From Hermetia illucens (lineage: Eukaryota > Arthropoda > Insecta > Diptera > Stratiomyidae), in NCBI RefSeq assembly GCF_905115235.1, contig NC_051849.1:42459017-42523016 (forward strand): DNA of 64,000 nucleotides, written 5' to 3'. The position numbers and the translations under genes are program-made. This document shows, in pieces, positions 39,101 through 48,227 of this stretch (its first letter is position 1; each line of letters begins with the position of its first letter). The notes beneath the pieces are model-generated. The model was given only the letters and a program-made list of their open reading frames with translations, did not search any database and had not been told where the DNA came from.

Positions 39101-40320
39101 TAGCTTTGCGCTTACCAAGTCAGCTATAACAACAATAGTTTTTATATAATTCCTGACCCTATTCAAGCTCATCAAGTTAACATTAGTTGCGAACTTGCCG
39201 TAGTTAATTTCATTTCTAATGTCTTCTAATGGGTCCGAGCAAGTATTAAATTGAATCTTCCCCTAAAGATATATAGATGAGAAAAAGCGATCGCATTTTA
39301 CAATGTTTTGTTTTTGTTTAACCCATGACTAATGCTGCGTTAGTTTTGCATGAGATCATTGAGTAGAGTAGGATTGATCAAGTCAATTCGCATATGGCAT
39401 TTTGAATAATTTGTGCCAAGCAACCTAACTGTGTATAGCGTTTGTAGAATTATTTAGTTTGTCATTTGTAATTTGCAGCAAATTGTGTGCATCAATGATT
39501 CATGAGTGAATCGCATCGAAATTAGAAGATGCACTAGGAATATTTTTCGCCTTTCGTTGTTCGCAAGATCTTTAGAATTTGATAGCATCTACGTAGTAGT
39601 GGCTTACCTGCAATCACCGGTAGCGAGGACGCCTTGCGACACTGTATTCCAGTCTATCGCGAATCCCTCCTGCTGATGTCCGGTGAAAGTGTACACTGGT
39701 TTCAGATCCAACTCCGACCTGATATGTTTCTTGTCAGTTGGATTGGCACTCCCTTCATCAACTTTTTCAATCATGTCGTCTAATTTCCAAATATTAACAC
39801 GCCCCAACTCACTCCAAGAAGCGGCAAAGTTCTCATTCCCTATCCTTGTGGCTCGGATTCTATTGACACACCCTTGATGTCGAACCAAGGCACAGTTCAT
39901 TCTAGGTTTCTTTTCGTCATCTTCCTCTTCTTCTTCCGAACTATCTGACTCCTCATCATCCTCGCGTTCTTTACTTGTTCTGTGCAAGTTAGACATCTTC
40001 ATCACAATCACATTGTTTACATGTGCCTGAGCTGCTTGCGTTCCGGCTACGATGTAGGCAGTTAAGGGGAATGTCTCACGGTTGTCGCCCAGCTCGTCCT
40101 GAATAATGTCGAAGCTCAAGCACGGTGCCCCCGTGTGGGCTTGGTGCATCATTATATAGGCAGAATCGTCGCAAACGAGTTCCTCATCCTCAGCGAGCGG
40201 TTGACCCGGAAGGTATACACCCTTCTTGCCTTCACTTTTGCTTTCACTGTCACTGTCGTCTTCGCTTTCATCCATATCAGATACATTTTCGTCAATTTGC
40301 ATTTCGTTATCCTCTTCCAT
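36127..40320 (-). CDS. GRWD1: GRWD1, glutamate-rich WD-repeat protein
   Basis: Two exons, 40320-39608 and 36766-36127, give 450 aa; the human protein has 446. The junction (TGC AG|A CGC) reads GDC-R-RDIHIWQPSEGG, collinear with human GRWD1. The upstream in-frame extension to 40359 starts at a TTG, so I take ATG 40320 (MEEDNEM). GRWD1 is a nuclear/nucleolar WD40 histone chaperone tied to ribosome biogenesis and, in human cells, a Cdt1-binding factor aiding MCM loading. Visible features: acidic N-terminus, the family block YLPGQPLAEDEELVCD, HTGAPCLSFDI, an acidic stretch (DDEESDSSEEEEEDDE, about residue 120-136), then WD repeats with HQQEGFAIDW, VEDLQWSPNE, DVNVLSWNRNEPFLASGGDD, YITTVEWHPKD and the conserved end FNIFRTISV. 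The 2.84-kb intron holds a LINE piece and a SINE. Confidence 0.95.
37110..37810 (+). mobile_element. LINE reverse-transcriptase fragment with LDD active site
   Basis: Antisense within the GRWD1 intron. The first frame (37120-37350) has HLMYLDDIQLYA, an RT active site of the [LM]DD type. The second (37370-37810) has a FYKYLGI block, AIPSLAYAFGILPW, MSKFRMHHPNSAMEW and GGRGVVDV, the C-terminal region seen in R2/R4-like Pol proteins. One frame break lies between them (about 37350). The fragment lacks both ends. Clade is from memory and not firm. Confidence 0.7.
38219..38480 (-). mobile_element. tRNA-derived SINE, copy A
   Basis: On the minus strand it starts TGTCCGGATGGCTTAAGTGG, whose TGGCTTAAGTGG fits a pol III A box, and continues TTAGAGCGC; a degraded B-box region (GGTACAAATCTC) follows about 40 bp later. 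The body contains GTTATCGTGACTGGATGTCG. The 3' end is CACTTCAAGGCC, the stem-loop ATCCA-ATA-TGGAT (plus-strand 38241-38253), TGTTGCGCC and an ATT trinucleotide tail. Copy B at 53424-53720 matches along its length. It sits in the GRWD1 intron in sense orientation to the gene. Confidence 0.88.
38490..39600. other. Rest of GRWD1 intron
   Basis: Very AT-rich intronic DNA; nothing recognised. Confidence 0.5.
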
Positions 40321-40523
40321 TTTAATTGATTTCAACACCCACACGGCAAGTATGCACACAAAACCTTCTTTTGGTTATGAAGAAAAGACTGACATACGAG
40401 CAAGCAGCAAGTGTGTTACGGAATTGCCAGATGAATTGTCTTAATTGCATTTTATTCACGTCCAGATGGTGTCTGCGCGTTCTTTATGAACGCAAACTGA
40501 CATAAACGACAGTTTTGCATTAG
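40321..40523. promoter_or_regulatory. Shared divergent promoter region
   Basis: Only 203 bp separate the start codon of GRWD1 (minus) from that of the plus-strand 369-aa gene, so both promoters and 5' UTRs must lie here or overlap the genes. I found no TATA box, E2F or DRE consensus in it. Confidence 0.6.
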
Positions 40524-41633
40524 ATGAAGGATTTGCCTCCCAAAGTTTTGCCGATGTTTCGCATAGACGTCCTACCCGGAGATTTAATTCGAATTGAAGC
40601 GGAAGGCTATACGTCTGAGATATTTAAACCCTATATACAAAATGGCAAAATCCATGTGTTTAATTTAGTACCATGCAAGGAAAATCCGGCGCCTAAAGTC
40701 GCGGTTCGCGGTCGGAAGATTTTGAACGAAATATCAAACTACAATGGGAAAAAGATTCAAGTTATCGAGGATATAAGACTGAACATTTCTGCTACTTCTA
40801 GTGATGGCGGGAATAAAGAGAATTGTGGTATTACACCGGTTAAAAGAGTGGCTTGGAAAGAAACTTTCGGCGAGGCGAAAAGTAAAGTGCAAATTCAAGC
40901 AGCTGGATCTACACCATTACTCGGACCTAACGTGAAAGTGATAAGGCTCCATCGTAAACCCACATCAAATACCCCAAAGAAAGCAGGGAAACTTGCTTCC
41001 TCCTCAAGTCCCGCGAATAATACTCGGAAAGCTGTGTCTTCTCCAGTAGTATATTCGCGACATGCAAAACGTAGTGCTCCTCCAGGAACAATAACCAAGT
41101 GGCGAAAGTGTATAACGCCCCAAAAGACATATTCCAGATTTGCGCAAAGTGCGAAACGGGTGGGTATTTCACCCGGGGTTATAAGGCGCCACAGTATGCT
41201 TCTGCATCGAAGTAAATGCAGTCGTTTTTCGAAAACTCCAGGTTTCTATGGCGATGCTCTTGTTCAATTGAAACGGGTACCAGCCATCATTGATCAGAAG
41301 ACTAAGCTTAGTCCCCGCCGATTCAAGCAACAACTTTGTGATTGGTCTGATCTAACGAGGACTGATGCCGACGAGGTTGTACCGAAGACCAAGGCTGGAT
41401 ACAAGAGTAGTCGAAATCCATTCCACTTGTTGACACACACCACAAGGATACATTGTTATAGCGAACGACTTCAGCAAATGTTCAGGAAATGTTGTATCCA
41501 GAAATACGCGGCTACGGACAGAGGTTTTTCGAGATTTGTTGAACCGTTAGAACCATTGCAGAACGAGATAAGACCCAATATACGACGCCAACTTTTGCCC
41601 GATATTTTGTCCACGGACGATTCTGATAGTTAG
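40524..41633 (+). CDS. Unrecognised 369-aa basic protein with D-box, KEN and PP1-like motifs
   Basis: Single-exon gene, ATG at 40524, stop at 41631-41633, AATAAA at 41699. I do not recognise the family. The N-terminal 50 residues look structured (MFRIDVLPGDLIRIEAEGYT). Short motifs stand out: D-box R64-K-I-L67-N-E-I-S-N72, an exact RxxLxxxxN; KEN at 52-54 and 98-100; a PP1-docking-like K107-RVAW-111 directly after a T104-P site; a TPL at 130-132, resembling in spacing the RVxF...TPL arrangement of Ki-67 and Repo-Man; and about eight S/T-P sites, three of full CDK form (T150-PKK, T199-PQK, S263-PRR). The middle is Lys/Arg/Ser-rich and disordered; the tail is acidic (STDDSDS). I infer a mitotic, APC/C-regulated protein. 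Divergent from GRWD1. Long open frame, base composition and poly(A) signal support a real gene. Confidence 0.85.
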   Translation: MKDLPPKVLPMFRIDVLPGDLIRIEAEGYTSEIFKPYIQNGKIHVFNLVPCKENPAPKVAVRGRKILNEISNYNGKKIQVIEDIRLNISATSSDGGNKENCGITPVKRVAWKETFGEAKSKVQIQAAGSTPLLGPNVKVIRLHRKPTSNTPKKAGKLASSSSPANNTRKAVSSPVVYSRHAKRSAPPGTITKWRKCITPQKTYSRFAQSAKRVGISPGVIRRHSMLLHRSKCSRFSKTPGFYGDALVQLKRVPAIIDQKTKLSPRRFKQQLCDWSDLTRTDADEVVPKTKAGYKSSRNPFHLLTHTTRIHCYSERLQQMFRKCCIQKYAATDRGFSRFVEPLEPLQNEIRPNIRRQLLPDILSTDDSDS

Positions 41634-41698
41634 TATTTAAAAGTTCTGTGTTACCCTAGATTTTTAAGTTTATTTAATTGATCTCTTTTGTATTTTCT

Positions 41699-41704
41699 AA
41701 TAAA
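41699..41704 (+). terminator. Polyadenylation signal of the 369-aa gene
   Basis: AATAAA 66 bases after the stop codon, followed by a T-rich stretch. Confidence 0.65.
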
Positions 41705-42189
41705 CTTTTTTTCTATAATTTTCTTTTCTTTTTTTTAACCGAAACAGAAACCCTACCCCCATCAACCATTGTAGGCAACTTGGTTCGTTTGCATTTCTGA
41801 CTCTTGTAAATTTTTGCACTATAGAAAGTACTTGAAAGCATTTTGTGTTCATTTTATTTACAATCAAAAAAAAACTAGTAGCATCATGGCGATGGGTTGT
41901 CCTTTTCGTTCGAAACTCGATTTTCTGGGACTCCTATGTTTGTGTACCTAAGGTTTGATGCATGTGATCATTGAACTGACCCTATATTGTAGGCTCCCCT
42001 ATCTCCCGCATCAGCTGCTGCCTACAATATGCCCATGGAACATACTCTCTTTCTCTTTGCAGAATGTACAATGTGGATCAGCTCCCCAATCCTTACTTAT
42101 ATCGCCCTGCCGTTCGCAGCAGTACATGTCTTCGCGATATGGTTGAAGTAAACGCGTTTGAAGCACCGTTTCAATATCTTCTCCTTTTG

Positions 42190-42780
42190 AAATGATGATA
42201 ACCTCCGATCATATCCTCCTGCGATCTATGCTTTCCCGAGGCTTCCACAGCACAGCAAACCATTCCCCGTTTTCGTGCGCCAATTTGATGCTTTTTATCA
42301 TGGCCCTTATGCGATTTAAATATCTCGGGTCAATACTATCAGCCAATGGAGAACTGCGTTATGAAATGGCTTCACGCATTAACGCAACCTGGATGAAGTC
42401 GCGCTCCACAACTGGTGTTCTTTTTGATCTCGGTATCAACGAACGTCTCAAATCTAAAATTTACCGCAATGTCGCTCGTCCTGCTTTTTTCTATGGTTCT
42501 GAGTGTTGGCCGACTATAAAAGGCAATGAACGTCGGCTTGCGGTATTAGAGACGAAAATGTTGTGCTGGACTAGTGGCGTGACACATTTCGATCACATAC
42601 AATATATGTGGGGTTGCAGCGATCGTGGAAAAACTGCGAGAGAGGCTTCTTCGATGGTATGGTCATGTAATTAGCGCTAACAAGAATTCACTTGCCAAGA
42701 TTCGTCTGAACAACGAAGTCAATGGTAGGCAACCAAAAGGCCGGCAGTTTATGTTACAGGAGTATTTGGGCTTCGTAGTT
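42190..42780 (+). mobile_element. LINE RT C-terminal fragment (family C)
   Basis: The plus strand reads RFKYLGSILSANGELRYEMA, LKSKIYRNVARPAFFYGSEC, RRLAVLETKMLCWTSGVTHF (to 42590) and then, after a frame break, LRERLLRWYGHVISANKNSL (to about 42690), the end of a non-LTR Pol. A second piece of the same family lies at 53890-54095. It ends next to the palindrome at 42834-42869. The upstream stretch 41.9-42.2 kb may belong to it but is not readable. Confidence 0.75.
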
Positions 42781-42833
42781 TCCTCCTTTGTATATTCTTT
42801 GGCTACTAAGTCCCCACTGGAAATAGCACTTTC

Positions 42834-42869
42834 AATTGCGGGAGCTTGTGAACACAAGCTCCCGCAATT
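42834..42869. repeat. Perfect 17-bp-arm palindrome
   Basis: Arms 42834-42850 and 42853-42869 are exact reverse complements with a two-base spacer (AA). It lies between a plus-strand LINE fragment and a minus-strand RTE fragment. Confidence 0.95.
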
Positions 42870-42884
42870 ATCATTGGCGATCTG

Positions 42885-43240
42885 CGAAGAATTGGCCTTA
42901 ATAAGGAACTCCAGACATCCCGGTTTTGCGTCGATGTACACCAATTCGATATTACTAAAAGCTATCGCTCCATCTGAGGCCAGGTCTGTCCCGTTTTCTT
43001 TTCCTACCATGGATGTCGATATCTTCAGCATCGGCAAGTAGTTGGGTGGACTGAAAGAGGATGGTGCCTCTCACATTTACCACAGCATCATAGATCACTA
43101 TTTCCAGGGCTAGGTTAAAAAGGGTGGATGATAGGGCATCTTCTTGTCTTAGAACATTGTTGATGTGGAATGGTCTCGAGAGTGATCCTGCTGCCTACAG
43201 AATATTTTGAGTGATGTGAGAGCTACTGGCGTTTGTATGA
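42885..43240 (-). mobile_element. RTE-like LINE fragment, second copy
   Basis: The plus strand at 42893-42935 repeats the 3' UTR block of the copy at 2735 (GCCTTAATAAGGAACTCCAG). The block 43020-43210 matches 3165-3345 (TAGTTGGGTGGACT, GATGATAGGGCATC, GGAATGGTCTCGAGAGTGATCC), which codes the NGLRQGDALS region of RT on the minus strand. The RT between these blocks is deleted and the terminal tail is missing. Confidence 0.7.
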
Positions 43241-44640
43241 AAACGGGTTGAATTGCAGGAGGCCAGCTAAAAAGCTTAAGTTAACAGGAGCGATGCGGTG
43301 ACGGCGATCCGCCTGGACGAGGATTACAGTTTTAGTTATTCTAAAATTGTTTAAAGATAATTTTTACTGGGCTTTTTTCCGAATTTCACATTTTGGCTTT
43401 TTTTTATTTTTTTGTAGGTTATCTTTAGTGTAGAATGTCGTCTAAAGGCGGTGACTCAGGTGAAGAATTATGTTCGAAGAAGAAAGGGTGACATTACCTG
43501 TTAAAAGGATTAAATATCCACCAACAGTAATGATTTGTAGCTGCATTCTTTAAGAACAACATCCAGTCCAACACAATTTATTGACGGGATAATGCTAATT
43601 CTCAAGATATTTGTTAGGACAGAGCAAATACAATGTTAGATGTAGCCTTTCTAGGACTCCGTCTTTGAATTGCAGTCTATTCAAACACAAAAGTCAGACT
43701 AAATTCTAAGTAACTTGGTGAGCATCCGCCATTTTCTAATCAATTCTAACATTAGATGCAAATTGTTAAGTCAATTATTTCACGTCTTTTTCGCTTGATG
43801 AACGTAGGCGCACATACCACGTTCGCAGCAATAAGAGCTGAAGTATGTCGTTCTGTTCTCTTTATTGCTATTCTTTTCTCCCTCCATTTTCCGTGAGACC
43901 GTTCTCCAGTTTCATTATTACCACACTTAATGCTGTGCAAGCGATAGGTTCATAGCAGCGAGACGAACATAAACATTCATGACGAATAGAACTTGAACAA
44001 AGTACAATGAAATTAATGGGCTAGCACTGCGCTCACTGAAGCAAGGGAATCAAAAACCTTCTCCCCTTTAGGATTACATTGGCTAAAACTTCAACAAATA
44101 TGTTGGTCGTTCGCATCACAATCTACTTAGACCATTTGATTCTTCATGCGTTACCAGGTCCGTTAATTCTTGTGCCGACGTATACATAGAATCATAGGGT
44201 GAATTTCGGTTGTCCATTGAACTCGCGAGTGAGCGAAAGGACATACTCTGAGCTTTGTGCTATGTTGAAATAGCACATAAAGCGCAATAAATCAACCGAT
44301 GAGCTAACCATTAAAGGGAGTCAACAGTTCTTCAGGACCTAATGCAAATTCCTTTGATTATTCTTGAATCGGATAATCAGTTATGGTGTCTCCAGCATTC
44401 TCTGGTTCAACAAGCTTGTTAAGGGACTTCGATCCGGCTGATATCATTTCATTAAATATTCCATACAACCAATTCGATGAGTTGAAGATTCTTCGTGAAA
44501 CTATCGCAATTCATTGTGGGTCATTTTAATTTAACACCTAAACGGGTAAATTTGCTTTCGTAATATTTTTAGATCACCAAACCAGCCGGAATTGCAATGG
44601 TTAAGGGTGACTACTACATGTAACCTTGCATATTTTCGAC
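43241..44640. other. Intergenic, nothing recognised
   Basis: No gene or element I can name. Confidence 0.4.
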
Positions 44641-44641
44641 C

Positions 44642-46004
44642 ATGTCCGATTTATTCAAGGTAAGTTATATGAAATGCGGGTTTCACTATTTCCATATATT
44701 TAAATTTAATTCTCCCGTCTTGGTCGTTTTCGGCCACTCAGGACGCTCTTTTGATCATCGCCCAATCCCGTCCCCATCAAGTCATTACAACGCGTCTAAC
44801 ATGGGGTTCCGATATTTCTTAGGTTTGTTTTCGGGTTCTAAACAAGGAAGATTGAATTCTTGCGGTTCCTTTCTGATTTGAATTTTTGTTCTTATACTCT
44901 GCGATGGGAAGCAACTCGATTGATGTTCCTCCGTCTGATAATGGACTGTGTGCGGGAGATTTCCTGCGCATTTGGAGTACACAAGTTTTGGGCTTGGGGT
45001 GATATTTTCGACGATGACGATGGGCGGCACGTTAATTTTCATGGACTTGACGATAGGTCCGGGTTCGGACCTAAGTATATGTACGGATTTGAGGACTGAG
45101 ACAGACAATTTGCCTTTGGGATGCCAGCGCGATCGTTTAATAGCCTATTTTTGGCATTTGGCAGTGCAACCATCGTCTTTACTTTTCTCCCGTTCTCACA
45201 AATCGACCCCGCCATGATAGCCACGTGCGGATATCACATTTTTGGGTGAACGTGTTTTAGAATTGATCGATACCGGAGCCACCGTAAGTTGGTCAGCTTC
45301 GGATTTCGCTAGCAAAATCATTCATCATCATCGATCACATTGATCGAGTGGAGTCGATATCGTTCCTTCTTACCCCGTCGTTAACCCAACACTTATACCC
45401 TGGTGCATAAGTTCGAATTCGCGCAGTTTCAGTTTGTTCTACAGGAAATGTGAAGAACATCAACCACCATCAGTTGACGACACACCAGCGAGTAAAAGTT
45501 GATGCTGTCACTGGCAGTTTCTGTCTTCGGAGTCGCAGGGCTTAGGACGTACAAGTCTACTGACACACATAATCGATGTCGTTGATAATAAACGGAATAA
45601 TCAGAGACTTTTCTCAATTCGGATGTTGTTCATTCGATAGGAGCGCGGACCTACGCACCGGTTAAGGATACGTGAAACTTTGTTAAATAACACGTAAGGA
45701 ATCGAAGTGTTCATAGCACCCTTCGACATTCATAGCATAGACCCTCTTGGTCATCTACGGCCACTCCGGAATGATTTTTGACCACCGATCAACGACCAAC
45801 CAAATCTCGTCATTACACCCATTGGGTGTTTGCTTACGACATGACACTACATGGTTTGAACACCGCAAACGATTCCATGGTGGATTTAGTGGTTTTTTTT
45901 TTGCAATCTTCAACACATTTTACGTAGAAGACAGGCCTGACGAAACGGAATGTAGAGGGGTTCCCACCGGGCCCGAAACAGAAATTTCAATGAGAACAAG
46001 TCGG
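44642..46004 (+). mobile_element. Possible LTR-retrotransposon fossil with protease-like motif
   Basis: A retropepsin-like LIDTGATVSW motif is readable at about 45263-45292 on the plus strand. Two related stretches of about 80 bp, in the same orientation, lie at 44718-44800 and 45746-45830 (both begin with CTTGGTC and contain CGGCCACTC). The element is old and badly broken; its limits and family (Ty3/Gypsy or BEL) cannot be settled. Confidence 0.35.
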
Positions 46005-46831
46005 GAAACCGGAAGCTAGACGCTTCAGATATGAAAGGTTTTGTGTATTTCTTTTATAAAGAGATTTGGGTGTGCATTTGTCCCATTAGCATGTAGCACG
46101 TAAAATGTGCATATATTATGTGAAAATAGCCACTTTCAAGTGATATTGACATTCATAGTCCCGAATTCGCAGAGAAGCGACAGCTTTGACCTAGTATTAC
46201 TTTGTTAGTAATAGTGCGATTTTTACCAAATTTGGCAGAATCATGCTCTATGCTGTAGCCTATATTGTTGCAAAATTTCGTGATTCTAGGGTGAACCTAA
46301 GGGGGGTTTTCCTATCAATTACTAAAAATTATAGTAATGTACTATTATTAACTTTATTTGAACAGGTATCGGTATGGAGAGTATTTCGGAGCCTAGGCAC
46401 CATATAGTGACAGCCCCCTGATTTTTTTCAGATTTTTCGGTCTAGTAGTTTCTGAGAATGGGTTCGTTAAAAAAATGACCACTTTCAACCCCCCGCACCC
46501 CTCACCTATACAACAAATGTCAAAACTAAGACTGGCTTCGAAAAGTACTAATCGAGACCTTTAATTTGATACCCCACATAACTATATTTGATGAAAAAAA
46601 AATTTACACCCTCCCTTTGCATGTATGGGAACCCCCCCTTAAATTCGTGGTAAAAGGATGTAACTCACTATATGCGTGAGCGTTCACAGTTCCCACCTTT
46701 CTACCAAATTTGGTGCCAATCGCTACAACCGTCTCCGAGAAAAATGCGTGTGACGGACAGACAGACAGACGGACAGACAGATAGACAGTAAACCGATTTT
46801 AATAAGGTTTTGTTTTACAAACAAAACCTTA
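46005..46831 (+). repeat. Unclassified interspersed repeat, copy 2 (intact across the mariner site)
   Basis: Collinear in opposite orientation with 15140-16885. It extends further on one side to a GACAGACAGACGGACAGACAG-type stretch (about 46753-46790) and ends in a 13-bp-arm hairpin (46803-46815 / 46819-46831, TAAGGTTTTGTTT). It has no coding capacity. The end structure may be a terminal or 3' signature of the parent element, whose class I cannot name. Confidence 0.75.
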
Positions 46832-46839
46832 AAAAGGGG

Positions 46840-48227
46840 TGATGAGGGGACGTAATAATTTTCTCCCCCTTGTGCTCAGACTAGAGAGAGGGAACATCCT
46901 ACGGTACATAATTGATAAAGAGCAATTAATACATTAAGAAAATTTTCCACCATTTCCGAGATGTGAATAATGTGGAAATCTCATAATCATGATATTTAAT
47001 AAGAGTATGCGGAAATAGATCTCTGAAAATACCCAGAGGTATACCATCACTCCCAACTGAAGTAATTGCACATAAACCAATGTTCATGGAATAAATTTAT
47101 TTATACGTAAAAAATTTATTATCTAATTGAAACAAACACATATTTTTTTAAATTGCAGTCAAAATTGGAAGATTTCTTGAGTAAAAAAATATTTTAAAAC
47201 GTTTTAGTGCATAGATTTATACACAACGATCAGTTGAATCAGAATTTTCTTTCCTTTAATAACTATTATAATTTACAAAAAATTAAAATGGTTTTATTAT
47301 CCTCAACAAATAAATTCAATAACAATTACTATATTTTCTCCCAAAAAGTATTTTCCTCGCTTGGGTTCTGTCTGATTTTTACATGTACTTGTTTATTCAC
47401 GTTTTTTTCAAGCTCGGGAAAGTTAATTAGCAGCGCATTATCAGTCGCGAGAGAACTCTATTTCCGATAATCAATGGGGTTTCTCAATTTCTTCTCAGAC
47501 AGAACTTAGAGACGATTAGAAGCGTGCGAAAATTTACATGTGTATGTGTGTTTCGTTCTGCCGTTTTTTTTCATCACACGCTCAATGATCTCTCATCATA
47601 TACATCCCGAAATGTTGAAAAATGTAACAGAGCGTCATTCTATTCTGATATTACAAACTATGTGTTTCATGTAATCTAAATATTAGCCTTGAAACGATTT
47701 CAATATTTTGTAGAGCTTGCAGAGACTTATTATATACTGAATTTATTTAGTAGTTATTGAACTCAGCATTGCGTTCTTTTCTCGTACACGATGCAGAGAC
47801 ATATAGATAAGCAAATTAATTAAATCAAAAGAATAAACTTGAATATTCAAACAAATTTAATTGACCTTTGTTGACTTGATTCCTTGCCGTGTAAAAATTT
47901 ATTATTAATCAATATTATTAAATCAATTATTTGGCTATCAAATTAATAAATTTGAAAAGAAAATATGACTTTTATATAAATATGCGTAAATAAATTCTCG
48001 AGCGCCGGAACGTTCGTTTTTTTCTTCGATTTTCTACACTGAAGAAATTGCACTGAACTCTAAATAAGTAAAAATGTAGTAAAGAATAAGAGACGGCCGA
48101 TTATTGAAAACGTACATAGCAAAAGTGTTTATCTGAATGATTGCAACAAAGTGATTTCGAACCTGTGTTTCTTGCTCTCCTAGTTCAATCTCAAACAGGA
48201 AAGAACACTCTTCGCTTCGCCTAAGTG
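46840..48227. other. 3' flank of vigilin
   Basis: AT-rich DNA past the vigilin stop codon; the part next to 48227 is expected to be its 3' UTR. No other gene seen. Confidence 0.45.

Noticed and set aside
40321-40359. GRWD1 start upstream of 40320
   Set aside because: The in-frame extension begins with TTG, not ATG; the first ATG (MEEDNEM) gives the family's usual length.
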